In this document: piece after piece, positions 44,681 through 52,873 of the stretch
How the letters are laid out: each line of letters opens with the position of its first letter
Numbering within the stretch: position 1 is the stretch's first letter
Source: CALMKX01 sp036274895
GTDB lineage: Bacteria > Acidobacteriota > Thermoanaerobaculia > Multivoradales > SZUA-115
Length of the DNA: 64,000 nucleotides
NCBI GenBank assembly: GCA_036274895.1
Contig: DASUEU010000085.1
Span: forward strand, 1 to 64,000
Reading direction: 5' to 3'
Made by a program: the position numbers and the translations under genes
The notes under the pieces: model-generated
What the model saw: the letters and a program-made list of their open reading frames with translations, nothing else
The model's database searches: none
Told to the model about the DNA's origin: nothing

Positions 44681-45265
44681 ATGGCAGCGAAACGGACGGC
44701 CACCTCCGAAGCCAGGCAGCGCATCCTCGAGACCGCCGACCGGCTGTTCTACCAGGACGGTATCCGGGCGGTAGGGATCGACCGCATCATCGCCGAGGCT
44801 GGTGCCGCCAAAATGACCCTCTACAGCCACTTCCCTTCGAAGGACGACTTGATCGTGGCCGTCCTCCGATACCGTGAAGAGCGAGTTCTCGGGTTCTTCC
44901 AGGCTGCCATGGAGCGGCATGTTGAGCGCACCGGCAATGGCCTCCTGGCCTTCTTCGGCGCCCTCGAAGAGTGGTTCGAGTCACCGGGCTTCCGGGGCTG
45001 TGCGTTCCAGAACGCCGCCGTGGAGCTGGCCGACCCCTCCCACCCGGGGAGGCACTTCGTCCGTGACCACAAGCGACGCTTCGCCGAGATGCTGCGCGGC
45101 TTCGTCGAGGAGGCGGTCGGTGGGCGAGCGGTGGCCCTGGCGTCGGCCATCTCCCTGCTCGTCGAGGGGGCCATCGTGACCGCCATGATCCGCGGGACCT
45201 CGGAGGCGGCCGGGGTCGCCCGCGATGCAGCCCTCAAGTTGGCGGAACAAGCGAAGGACGCGTAG
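44681..45265 (+). CDS. TetR-family transcriptional regulator
   Basis: A 194-residue repressor. The N-terminal HTH reads RILETADRLFYQDGIRAVGI followed by IIAEAGAAKMTLYSHFPSKDDLI, a classic TetR helix-turn-helix. The C-terminal ligand domain contains a Cys near GFRGCAFQNAAVELADPSHP, as in the TetR_C_33 group linked to oxidative or electrophile stress. Identical dyads in its own promoter and upstream of the AhpD-like gene imply autoregulation and control of the cassette. Confidence 0.92.
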   Translation: MAAKRTATSEARQRILETADRLFYQDGIRAVGIDRIIAEAGAAKMTLYSHFPSKDDLIVAVLRYREERVLGFFQAAMERHVERTGNGLLAFFGALEEWFESPGFRGCAFQNAAVELADPSHPGRHFVRDHKRRFAEMLRGFVEEAVGGRAVALASAISLLVEGAIVTAMIRGTSEAAGVARDAALKLAEQAKDA

Positions 45266-45277
45266 TCCCTACTTTTC

Positions 45278-45306
45278 TTGTCATTAACTATACAGACCTG
45301 TCTGTA
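45278..45306 (+). promoter_or_regulatory. Second TetR operator, before the AhpD-like gene
   Basis: TACAGAC-CT-GTCTGTA (45291-45306) is a 16-bp dyad with the same 14-bp core as in the TetR promoter. TTGTCA at 45278-45283 and TCTGTA at 45301-45306 are 17 nt apart and could be the promoter, with the operator covering the spacer and -10. Confidence 0.75.
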
Positions 45307-45330
45307 TCGTAAGAATCCCGGAGATCGACC

Positions 45331-45882
45331 ATGCAACGACTTCAATCGCTCCATCCCGATCAGGCGGAAGGCCGCACCAAGGACCTGCTGGCGACCGTCG
45401 AGCGGACCTTCGGCATGATCCCCAACACCACCAGGGTGATGGCCCACTCCCCCGCCGTCCTCGACACCTTTCTCGCCATCACCACGGCGATGAGCGGGAC
45501 GAGGATCGGCGACCGGCTGCACACCCAGATCAAACTGGCGGCGAGCGAGGCGAACTCCTGCACCTACTGCACCTCGATCCTCTGTGCCATCGGCCCGAGC
45601 GTCGGGCTCACCACCGCCGATCTCGTGGCAGGGCGCTCGGCCCGAGCGGAGGACCATCGCACCGACGCCGCCTTGCGCTTCGCCAAGAGCGTGCTGGAAA
45701 CCCGGGGCAGGGTGAGCGACGACGACCTGCGCGCCGTCCAACAGGCCGGATTCGGTGCGACCGAGATCGTGGAGATCGTCGCCAGCGTGGTCGCGGGCTG
45801 CTTCACCAACTTCCTGAACAACGTGGCCGACACCACCCTCGACGTCCCCGAGGCCGAGTCGCTCGCCGTCCACGCCGCCTGA
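45331..45882 (+). CDS. AhpD/carboxymuconolactone decarboxylase-like protein
   Basis: A 183-residue protein of the CMD/AhpD fold. The redox CxxC motif is present (SEANSCTYCTSILCAIG). The segment before it, TQIKLAASEANSC, and the following helices are typical of peroxidase-related AhpD proteins. GGAGA precedes the ATG. It sits between the TetR operator and a PNPOx-family gene, which suggests a defence role against peroxides or electrophiles. Length and a single domain are normal for the family. Confidence 0.87.
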   Translation: MQRLQSLHPDQAEGRTKDLLATVERTFGMIPNTTRVMAHSPAVLDTFLAITTAMSGTRIGDRLHTQIKLAASEANSCTYCTSILCAIGPSVGLTTADLVAGRSARAEDHRTDAALRFAKSVLETRGRVSDDDLRAVQQAGFGATEIVEIVASVVAGCFTNFLNNVADTTLDVPEAESLAVHAA

Positions 45883-45957
45883 GCCGTTGCTCCATCCCGG
45901 CCGGCTCCCGACGGGGCCGGTCGGGTCTTCCCCGAAGCTCCACCGAGGCCGAAAACC

Positions 45958-46581
45958 ATGCGCAGAACCCCGAGCGACGTTGCCTTCACACCCGCGGTCA
46001 AGCAGATCCAGGCGATCCACGGCTCACGAGCCAGCTACGCCAAGCTGGAGCAGGGCCGCGGCTGGCAGACCCGTGTGACCCCCGACCTCGAAGCGTTCCT
46101 GGCCGAGCTGGACATGTTCTACCTCGGCACGGCCAACGCCGAGGGCCAACCCTACGTGCAGTATCGAGGAGGCCCTCCAGGCTTCCTCAAGGTGCTCGAC
46201 GCAGCGACCCTCGCCTTCGCCGACTTCGGCGGCAATCGTCAGTACATCACTCTGGGCAACCTCTCGGAGAATCCCAGGGCGTTTCTGTTCCTGATGGACT
46301 ACGCCCAAAGCCGGAGGGTCAAGCTCTGGGGTACCGCCAGAGCCGTGGCGGGCGACGCCGGCCTCCTCGAGCGGCTGCGTGATCCGGGATACCCGGGCAG
46401 GGTCGAGAGGGCCATCCTCTTCACCATCGAGGCGTGGGACGTCAATTGCCACCAACACATTCACAGACGCTTCTCGCAACGGCAGCTCGCTCCGGTCGTC
46501 GAAGGGCTAGAACGGCGGGTCGAGGAGCTGGAGGCGGAGCTGGCGGCGCTGCGCTCCGGTGGCGACCGACCCCGGCCCTGA
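45958..46581 (+). CDS. Pyridoxamine 5'-phosphate oxidase-family flavin protein
   Basis: A split-barrel FMN-binding protein of 207 residues. FLAELDMFYLGTANAEGQPY and VQYRGGPPGFLKVLD are the usual first strands of this family, and FADFGGNRQYITLGNLSENP with RRVKLWGTARAV follow. A coiled-coil C-terminus (VVEGLERRVEELEAELAAL) is added. It probably reduces or oxidises a small molecule with flavin; the substrate is unknown. It is the last gene of the TetR cassette and converges on rsmE. Confidence 0.85.
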   Translation: MRRTPSDVAFTPAVKQIQAIHGSRASYAKLEQGRGWQTRVTPDLEAFLAELDMFYLGTANAEGQPYVQYRGGPPGFLKVLDAATLAFADFGGNRQYITLGNLSENPRAFLFLMDYAQSRRVKLWGTARAVAGDAGLLERLRDPGYPGRVERAILFTIEAWDVNCHQHIHRRFSQRQLAPVVEGLERRVEELEAELAALRSGGDRPRP

Positions 46582-46601
46582 GGGCGAGGCCAGCGGCGCT
46601 C

Positions 46602-47294
46602 CTACCGCCTCAACAAACAAATCGAAGCCGCCGCCAGGGCCGCCGTTTCCACCCGCAATGCCCGTTCCCCGAGCCCCGCGGGACGGTTGCCCAGCTCGAG
46701 GAGCGCCCGGCGCTCGGCTTCGGTCCAGCCGCCTTCGGGGCCGACCAGCAGCGCGAGACGAGGGCCCGGGCCGGGGATGGGAGGCGGGTGGCCGAAGTCC
46801 AGGTGGAGCCTCGACTCGAAGCCCCCGAGCAGGCGGGGCAGCTCGGCCCAGGCGTGGGGCCCGGAGATTTCGGGGCAGCGGGCCCGGCCGCACTGCTCCA
46901 CGGCCGAGCGCGCCACCTTCTCGAGATGGCCACGCTGGCCGGCGCCGAGCTCGCGCACCGAGCGCTCGGTAGTGAGAAAACGCACCGCCACCACCCCCAG
47001 CTCGGTCGCCTTCTCCACCAGCCAGGAGGCCCGCTGGGGCCGCGGGCTCGCTACCAGCAGCTCGAGGGCCAGGGTCGGCTCGAGACTCGGCAGCTCCTCG
47101 CCGAGGGCCACCCGGCCCCGCTTGCGGTCCACGTCGATCACCCGCCCCTCGCGGGCCCGGCCGGCGCCGTCGACCACCCGGAGGGGATCGCCCACGGCCA
47201 GGCGGGCGGCGCGGAAGAGGTGGCGGTAGGGCTCCCCCTCGACGGCGACCTCGGCCGCCCCCAGCTCGCCGGGAGAGACCAGGAGCGCGGTCAT
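46602..47294 (-). CDS. rsmE: 16S rRNA (uracil-1498-N3)-methyltransferase RsmE
   Basis: A SPOUT-fold methyltransferase of 230 residues that modifies U1498 in the decoding centre. The N-terminal PUA-like part is followed by SWLVEKATELGVVAVRFLTT, SAVEQCGRARCPEI, the SAM-binding knot LALLVGPEGGWTEAE and LRVETAALAAASICLL. ATG overlaps the prmA stop (ATGA). It ends the hrcA-grpE-dnaK-dnaJ-prmA-rsmE operon. A diverged fragment of the same gene sits 2 kb further on. Confidence 0.94.
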   Translation of the reverse strand: MTALLVSPGELGAAEVAVEGEPYRHLFRAARLAVGDPLRVVDGAGRAREGRVIDVDRKRGRVALGEELPSLEPTLALELLVASPRPQRASWLVEKATELGVVAVRFLTTERSVRELGAGQRGHLEKVARSAVEQCGRARCPEISGPHAWAELPRLLGGFESRLHLDFGHPPPIPGPGPRLALLVGPEGGWTEAERRALLELGNRPAGLGERALRVETAALAAASICLLRR

Positions 47295-48148
47295 GGCGGG
47301 GTCGCTCCGGTGCGCCGGAAGGTGAGACCGGCCCACTCCGCGGCCTCGGCGCGACGGTGGGGCGCGAAGCCCAGGCCGGCCAGGGCGGCGAGAAGGGCCC
47401 CTTCCTGCTCGATCAGCAGCCCGGAGAGGATCCACTCCCCGTCCGGCGCCAGGTGCGCCGCCAGGGTGGCGAGGGACTCGGCGATCTCCCCGGGCAGCAC
47501 GTTGGCCACCACCAGGTCGAAACGGGCTTCCGGGGCGAGGGCGTCGATCGCCCCGGCGAAGAGCATCGGCCGGCGGCCGGCGAGGAGGCCGGCGTTCAGA
47601 TCGAGGTTCTGCCGCGCGGCGCAGGCGGCCTCGACGTCGAGGTCGAAGGCCACCGCCCGCGCCGCGCCCAGGGCGAGGGCGGCGAAGACCAAGATGCCGG
47701 TGCCGGTGCCGACGTCGAGCACGCTCTTGGCTTCGAGGTCCGCTCCTTCGAGCAGCTCGAAGGCCAGGCGGGTGGACTCGTGGCTGCCGATGCCGAAGGC
47801 GGTGCGGGCCGGCAGGCGCAGCAGCCGGCGGCCGGGCGGCGGCTCGAAGGCGGGCAGGTCCGGCTCGCGGGGGTCGACGAAGAAGCCGGCGCCCAGCTCG
47901 AAGGGCACCACCGCGGCACGGTAGGCGGCAAGCCAGTCCTGCTCGACGACGGTCTCGCGGCCGAGGATGGCGACGCCCCGCTCCCCCCAGGCGGCGACCA
48001 GGCCGGGGGGCTCCTGGTCGAACCAGGCGGCCAGGGTGCCGTCCTCACGCTGCTCACAGCCCAAGGTGCCGGCCTCCCACAGGGCGGCGGCGAAGAGATC
48101 GTCGAGGTCGGCGGGGACGCGGAAGACGAGGACGAGGTAGACCCTCAC
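47291..48148 (-). CDS. prmA: Ribosomal protein L11 methyltransferase PrmA
   Basis: A SAM-dependent enzyme of 285 residues that trimethylates ribosomal protein L11. The C-terminal Rossmann domain shows AFGIGSHESTRLAFELLE, the SAM loop VLDVGTGTGILVFAALALGA, DLDVEAACAARQN and VVANVLPGEI, where NxLxxxI is typical. The N-terminal substrate-binding domain is the expected size. The start is a GTG that overlaps the dnaJ stop (GTGA). Confidence 0.92.
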   Translation of the reverse strand: MRVYLVLVFRVPADLDDLFAAALWEAGTLGCEQREDGTLAAWFDQEPPGLVAAWGERGVAILGRETVVEQDWLAAYRAAVVPFELGAGFFVDPREPDLPAFEPPPGRRLLRLPARTAFGIGSHESTRLAFELLEGADLEAKSVLDVGTGTGILVFAALALGAARAVAFDLDVEAACAARQNLDLNAGLLAGRRPMLFAGAIDALAPEARFDLVVANVLPGEIAESLATLAAHLAPDGEWILSGLLIEQEGALLAALAGLGFAPHRRAEAAEWAGLTFRRTGATPP

Positions 48149-49242
48149 CCGAACAGGTCCTTCACCTTCGACAGCAACCCTCCGTCCTCCTTGACTGCGG
48201 CCCCTTCGAGAGACGCCAGGTTGCGCAGCAGGTCGAGCTGCTCCTCGGGCAGCTCCTTGGGCTTGGGCACGCGGATCTTGGTGCGCACCACGTGGTCCCC
48301 CTTGCCGCGACCGTCCAGGCGGGGAATGCCCTTGCCGCGCAGGCGGAACTGGTGGCCGTGGGGTGTGCCGGCGGGGATCTCCAGTCGTTCCGCCCCATGG
48401 AGGGTGGGCACCTCGACGTCGCCGCCGAGCACCGCCTGGGTGTAGCTGATCTCGAGCTCGGCCAACACGTCCGCGTCCTCGCGGCGCCAGCGCTCGTGCC
48501 TTTCGATCGACAGCACCACGTAGAGGTCGCCGGACGGGCCCCCCAGGCGGCCGTGCTCCCCCTCGCCGGTGAGGCGCAGACGAGAGCCGGCATCCACCCC
48601 GGCCGGGATGCGCACGTCGATCTCCCGCACCTTTTCGACCAGCCCCTCGCCGCGGCAGTCGCGGCAGGGGTCTGAGATCACCATGCCCTCGCCACCGCAC
48701 TGCGGGCAGGTGCGGGCGACGGTGAAGAAGCCCTGGCTGTAGCGCACCTGGCCCTGGCCCCGGCAGGCCGAGCAAGCAGTGGGAGCCGTGCCGCCGGCGC
48801 TGCCCGAGCCGCGGCAGGTCTCGCAGCGCTCGAGGCGGGGGATCTTGAGCTTCACCTCGGTGCCGAAGGCGGCGTCCTCGAAGGAGATCGCCAGGTCGTA
48901 GCGCAGGTCGGCGCCGCGGCTGGCCCGGCGGCCTCCCTGCCTCCCGACGTTAAAGCCGAAGAAGCTGCCGAGGATGTCCGAGAAGTCACCGAAGACGCTG
49001 GGGTCGAAGCCGCCGAAGCCCTGGGCCCCCTGGTGACCGAAGCGGTCGTAGCTCGCCCGCTTCTCGGGGTCCGAGAGCACGGCGTAGGCCTCGGCCGCCT
49101 CCTTGAACTTCTCCTCGGCCTCCTTGTCGCCCGGGTTCTTGTCGGGGTGCCACTGGAGGGCGAGCTTGCGATAGGAAGACTTGATCTGCTGGGCGTCCGC
49201 GTTCTTGGCGACGCCGAGCACTTCGTAATAATCACGCTTCAT
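48145..49242 (-). CDS. dnaJ: Chaperone protein DnaJ
   Basis: Co-chaperone of DnaK, 365 residues. The J domain (DYYEVLGVAKNADAQQIKSSY, HPDKN tripeptide HPD at about 33-35) is followed by a G/F region. Four zinc-binding CxxCxGxG-type repeats come next (CETCRGSG, CSACRGQG, CPQCGGEG, CRDCRGEG), then the C-terminal substrate-binding domains (RIPAGVDAGSRLRLTGEGEHG). Between dnaK and prmA in one transcript. Confidence 0.96.
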   Translation of the reverse strand: MKRDYYEVLGVAKNADAQQIKSSYRKLALQWHPDKNPGDKEAEEKFKEAAEAYAVLSDPEKRASYDRFGHQGAQGFGGFDPSVFGDFSDILGSFFGFNVGRQGGRRASRGADLRYDLAISFEDAAFGTEVKLKIPRLERCETCRGSGSAGGTAPTACSACRGQGQVRYSQGFFTVARTCPQCGGEGMVISDPCRDCRGEGLVEKVREIDVRIPAGVDAGSRLRLTGEGEHGRLGGPSGDLYVVLSIERHERWRREDADVLAELEISYTQAVLGGDVEVPTLHGAERLEIPAGTPHGHQFRLRGKGIPRLDGRGKGDHVVRTKIRVPKPKELPEEQLDLLRNLASLEGAAVKEDGGLLSKVKDLFG

Positions 49243-49248
49243 CTTGGA

Positions 49249-51063
49249 TCAACCACCGGTCTGCCGCAGCATCGCCTCTGAAAGGAGCTTCGAGACCGCG
49301 TTCAAGTCATACATCGACGCCTCGAGCTCGGCGCGGCTGTCCTCGGCGAGCGCCAGCCGCGAGCGCAGGAGCACGTCGGAGACGCGCTTCCTGTCGTCGT
49401 CGGCGAGGACGTCCTGGAACTGTCCGTAGACCCGTTCGTTGTTGTAGATCAACCCTTCGAGCCGGTTTTTGAGACGACGGATCTCCTTCTTCTGCTGATC
49501 CGCCTGGCGGAACTCCTCCGCCTCCTGCACCAGACGGCTGATCTCTTCCGGTGACAGGCCGCCGGCCGGGTTGATCTCGATCGACTGCGAGAGGTTGGTG
49601 GCGTAGTCACGCGCCGAGACGTTGACGATGCCGTTCGAATCGATCGCGAAGGTGACCTCGATCTGCGGCACGCCGCGCGGAGCGGGCGGGATGCCCACCA
49701 GGTCGAAGCAGCCGAGCGAGCGGTTCTCGCTGGCGATGTCGCGCTCGCCCTGGAGGACGTGGACCTCCACCGTGTCCTGGTTGTCGACCACGGTGGTGAA
49801 GATCTGGGTGTTCTTGGTCGGGATCGTGGCGTTGCGCTCGATCAAGCGCGTGCACAGGCCACCGTGGGTCTCGATGCCGAGCGACAGCGGCGTCACGTCG
49901 AGCAGCACCAGGTCCTTGATGTCGCCGCGCAGGATGCTGCCCTGGATGGCGGCGCCGATGGCCACCACCTCGTCGGGGTTGATCTCGCGGTTGGGCGACT
50001 GCGCGAAGATCCGCTCGACCCGCTGGGCGACCAGCGGCGTGCGGGTCTGGCCACCCACCAAGAGCACCTCGTCGATCTGGTCCGCACGCAAGCCGGCTTG
50101 TTCGATCGCGTCGCGGCACGGCGCCTCGGTGCGATCGACCAGATGGATCACCATCGCCTCGAACTGCCTGCGCGAGAGCTTGCGAGCCAGGTGGCGCGGG
50201 CCCCGGTCGTCGGCCGAGATGAAGGGCAGGTTGATCGAGGTCTCGTGAGCGGTCGAGAGATCGCATTTGGCACGCTCGGCGGCCTCCTTCAGCCGCTGCA
50301 ACGCCATGCGGTCCAGGCGCAGGTCGATGCCGGTCTCGGCATGGAACTCCGAGATCAGCCAGTCCATGATCACCTGATCGAAGTCCTCGCCGCCCAGGAA
50401 GGTGTCGCCCGAGGTGGACAGCACCTCGAAGATGCCGCTCGACAGCCGCAGCACCGAGATGTCGAAGGTGCCGCCCCCGAGGTCGTAGACGGCGATGGTG
50501 CGCTCGCCGCTTTGCTTGTCGAGGCCGTAGGCCAGGGCCGCTGCGGTGGGCTCGTTGATGATGCGCACGGCCTCGAGGCCGGCGATCTTCACCGCGTCGC
50601 GGGTGGCCTGACGCTGGGCGTCGTCGAAGTAGGCGGGCACCGTCACCACCGCCTTCTCGATCGTCTCGCCCAGGGATTCCTCGGCGAAGGTCTTGATCTC
50701 GGTCAGGATGAAGGCGGAGATCTCCTGCGGGCTGTACTGTCGGTCGCCGACCAGCACGCGCACGTCGCCGTTGGCCGCCTGCACCAGCGGATAGGGCAGC
50801 ACGTGGCGGGCGCGCTGGACCTGGGGATCGTCGAACTTGCGACCGATCAGACGCTTGACGGCGAAGATCGTGTTTTGCGGATTGGTGATCGCCTGGCGCT
50901 TGGCGATCTGGCCGACCAGACGATCGTCGTCGTCGGTGAAGGCGACGATCGAAGGGGTGGTGCGGCTGCCTTCTCGGTTGGCTAGCACCCGCGGGGCCAG
51001 AGCCTCCACCAGGGCCGAGCAGCTATTGGTCGTGCCGAGGTCGATACCGAGGATCTTGCTCAA
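49249..51063 (-). CDS. dnaK: Hsp70 chaperone DnaK
   Basis: A 604-residue Hsp70. The ATPase domain has ILGIDLGTTNSCSALVEA, VPAYFDDAQRQATRDA, AVYDLGGGTFDISVL and VLLVGGQTRTPLVAQ. The substrate domain starts LVLLDVTPLSLGIETHGG. The C-terminal lid is shorter than usual and the acidic EEVK/EEVD-like tail is absent (it ends SEAMLRQTGG). The start is a TTG after GAGGGGAA, giving the exact family N-terminus. Operon position between grpE and dnaJ indicates the main or a heat-shock-linked DnaK; whether another copy exists cannot be seen here. Confidence 0.94.
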   Translation of the reverse strand: MSKILGIDLGTTNSCSALVEALAPRVLANREGSRTTPSIVAFTDDDDRLVGQIAKRQAITNPQNTIFAVKRLIGRKFDDPQVQRARHVLPYPLVQAANGDVRVLVGDRQYSPQEISAFILTEIKTFAEESLGETIEKAVVTVPAYFDDAQRQATRDAVKIAGLEAVRIINEPTAAALAYGLDKQSGERTIAVYDLGGGTFDISVLRLSSGIFEVLSTSGDTFLGGEDFDQVIMDWLISEFHAETGIDLRLDRMALQRLKEAAERAKCDLSTAHETSINLPFISADDRGPRHLARKLSRRQFEAMVIHLVDRTEAPCRDAIEQAGLRADQIDEVLLVGGQTRTPLVAQRVERIFAQSPNREINPDEVVAIGAAIQGSILRGDIKDLVLLDVTPLSLGIETHGGLCTRLIERNATIPTKNTQIFTTVVDNQDTVEVHVLQGERDIASENRSLGCFDLVGIPPAPRGVPQIEVTFAIDSNGIVNVSARDYATNLSQSIEINPAGGLSPEEISRLVQEAEEFRQADQQKKEIRRLKNRLEGLIYNNERVYGQFQDVLADDDRKRVSDVLLRSRLALAEDSRAELEASMYDLNAVSKLLSEAMLRQTGG

Positions 51064-51088
51064 GTGGGGGTTCCCCTCGCCATGGCGT

Positions 51089-51733
51089 TCAGTGGAGCCG
51101 ATCCGGGCCGACGCCCCTGAGCGGGCCGGTGGTCTCGGCGGGGGCGGCCGGCACTGCCACCCGCACCAGCGCCGGGCGCAGCAGGCGGTCGTGGAGGAAG
51201 TAGCCGCGTTGCAGTTGGTCGGCGACCTTGGGGTGAGTGACGCCGGGATCCTCGAAACGGGCGACGGCATCGTGGAGGGCGGGGTCGAAGTCGGCGCCCG
51301 CCGCCTCGATCTCCTTGACGCCGTAGCCGCGCAGGTAGTCGCGCACCTGCTGGAGGATCATCTCCACGCCACGCTTCAGGTCGTCGACCGTGCCGCCGGC
51401 GCTCAGGGCTCGCTCCAGGTTGTCGACCACCGCGAGCAGGTCTCGCATCGGATCGAAGAGGGCGAAGCGCTTGGCTTCGCGGATCTCACGCTCGCTGCGT
51501 TTGCGATAATTGTCGAGGTCAGCGACCGTGCGCAGCCAGAGGTCCTTGACCTCGGCCAGCTCACGGCTGAGCTTGGCGGCGTCCGGAGGGGGCTCTGGCT
51601 CGGCCGCGGGCGGCTCCTCCACGGGATCTTCTCCCTCGACCCACACCACCTCGATCTGGCCTTCGGCGAGGTCGTCGCCGGAGCCGCCGCCGGCGGGCTC
51701 GACCCCGAAGGGCGTCTTCACTTCGTCACTCAT
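51089..51733 (-). CDS. grpE: Nucleotide exchange factor GrpE
   Basis: A 214-residue GrpE that releases ADP from DnaK. After an acidic, Pro-rich disordered N-terminus come the long dimer helix LWLRTVADLDNYRKRSEREI, PMRDLLAVVDNLERAL, GVEMILQQVRDYLRGYGV and the beta domain ending FDPALHDAVARFE, VADQLQRGYFLHDRLLRPAL. ATG overlaps the hrcA stop (ATGA). It is 25 nt before dnaK. Confidence 0.95.
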   Translation of the reverse strand: MSDEVKTPFGVEPAGGGSGDDLAEGQIEVVWVEGEDPVEEPPAAEPEPPPDAAKLSRELAEVKDLWLRTVADLDNYRKRSEREIREAKRFALFDPMRDLLAVVDNLERALSAGGTVDDLKRGVEMILQQVRDYLRGYGVKEIEAAGADFDPALHDAVARFEDPGVTHPKVADQLQRGYFLHDRLLRPALVRVAVPAAPAETTGPLRGVGPDRLH

Positions 51734-52812
51734 CGTTCTCGGTTCTCCTCCGCGGAACCGGCGTGGCGCGCGGCGAGGATCCGCGACAGCGCATCGCCCA
51801 GATAACGGACCAAAGGAATCAGCCGAGGATACTCCATCCGCGACGGGCCGAAGATGGCGATACCGCCCAGCGGGTGGCTGCCGATGCCGTAGGTGGTGGC
51901 CACCAGACTGAAGTCCAGCGGAGAGGTCAGCTCGCTGTCCGAACCGATCAGAACCCTCACGCCCTCGCGACCCAGCAGCTGGTTGAGCATCGACACCAGC
52001 TGGGCCCGGCGCGAGAAGGTCTCGAACACCTGGCGCACCCGGCCGATGTCCGCCAGCTCCGGCTGGGCCAGCAGCTCGCTGGTGCCCTCGACCAAGACCT
52101 GGCGTTCCTCCCGGCCGGCGAGACCCCGGCGGGCCAGCTCGAGGGAGATCGCCAGCATGCGGTCGAGCCGCGCCCTCTCCTCGGCCATCATGCCGAGCAG
52201 GCGCTCCCGGATGGCGTCGAGCGTCTGGCCGCCGAAGCTCTCGGTCAGGTAGTTCGAGATGCGGGTGAGCTCCTCGCGGGTGAGCGGCTCGTCGAGCTCG
52301 ATGATCTTGTTGTCCACCACTCCGGCCGCGGAGACCATCACGCACAGCACCTGGCGGTCGGCCACCGGCACCAGCTCGATCGAGCGCAGCACGGTCTCCG
52401 CCATGGCCGGCGCGAGCACGATCGAGACCTGGTGCGAGAGGTCCTTGAGCAGAAAGACCACTGCCTCGAGCAGTTGCTTGGTCTCGGGCGGGGTTCTGGC
52501 CAGGACGTCGTCGATGTGGCGCCGCTCCTTCGGGGTCAGGGAGCGGCTCTCCATCAGGGAATCGATGAAGAGGTGATAACCGGCCGCGGTGGGCACCCGG
52601 CCCGCCGAGGTGTGGGGCTGGTAGAGCAGGCCGGCCTCTTCCAGGTCAGCCATGGTGTTGCGGATCGAGGCCGAGGAGAGCGAGAGCTGGCCGTGGCGGG
52701 CGATGGTGCGCGAGCTCACCGGCTCGGCGCTCACGATGTAGGTCAAAACCACGTCCCGCAGGACTTCACGGTCGCGCTCGCCGATACGCCGGGGGTCGGA
52801 TCTCTGGGTCAT
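51730..52812 (-). CDS. hrcA: Heat-inducible transcription repressor HrcA
   Basis: A 360-residue repressor that normally binds CIRCE elements. The winged HTH covers DREVLRDVVLTYIVSAEPV, SSASIRNTMADLEEAGLLYQ and PHTSAGRVPTAAGYHLFIDS. A GAF-like domain and the final IAIFGPSRMEYPRLIPLVRY complete it. ATG at 52812 is used; an ATG 21 nt upstream (residues MFATAPE) is possible. No CIRCE (TTAGCACTC-N9-GAGTGCTAA) is seen upstream. First gene of the hrcA-grpE-dnaK-dnaJ-prmA-rsmE operon. Confidence 0.94.
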   Translation of the reverse strand: MTQRSDPRRIGERDREVLRDVVLTYIVSAEPVSSRTIARHGQLSLSSASIRNTMADLEEAGLLYQPHTSAGRVPTAAGYHLFIDSLMESRSLTPKERRHIDDVLARTPPETKQLLEAVVFLLKDLSHQVSIVLAPAMAETVLRSIELVPVADRQVLCVMVSAAGVVDNKIIELDEPLTREELTRISNYLTESFGGQTLDAIRERLLGMMAEERARLDRMLAISLELARRGLAGREERQVLVEGTSELLAQPELADIGRVRQVFETFSRRAQLVSMLNQLLGREGVRVLIGSDSELTSPLDFSLVATTYGIGSHPLGGIAIFGPSRMEYPRLIPLVRYLGDALSRILAARHAGSAEENRER

Positions 52813-52873
52813 CTCGGGTGCCGTCGCAAACATCCTAGAAACAATGGACTTGCGGCCAGGTATTCTAGCAGCC

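Noticed and set aside
52813..52873. CIRCE element upstream of hrcA
   Set aside because: No TTAGCACTC / GAGTGCTAA inverted repeat, even with several mismatches, can be found in this gap.
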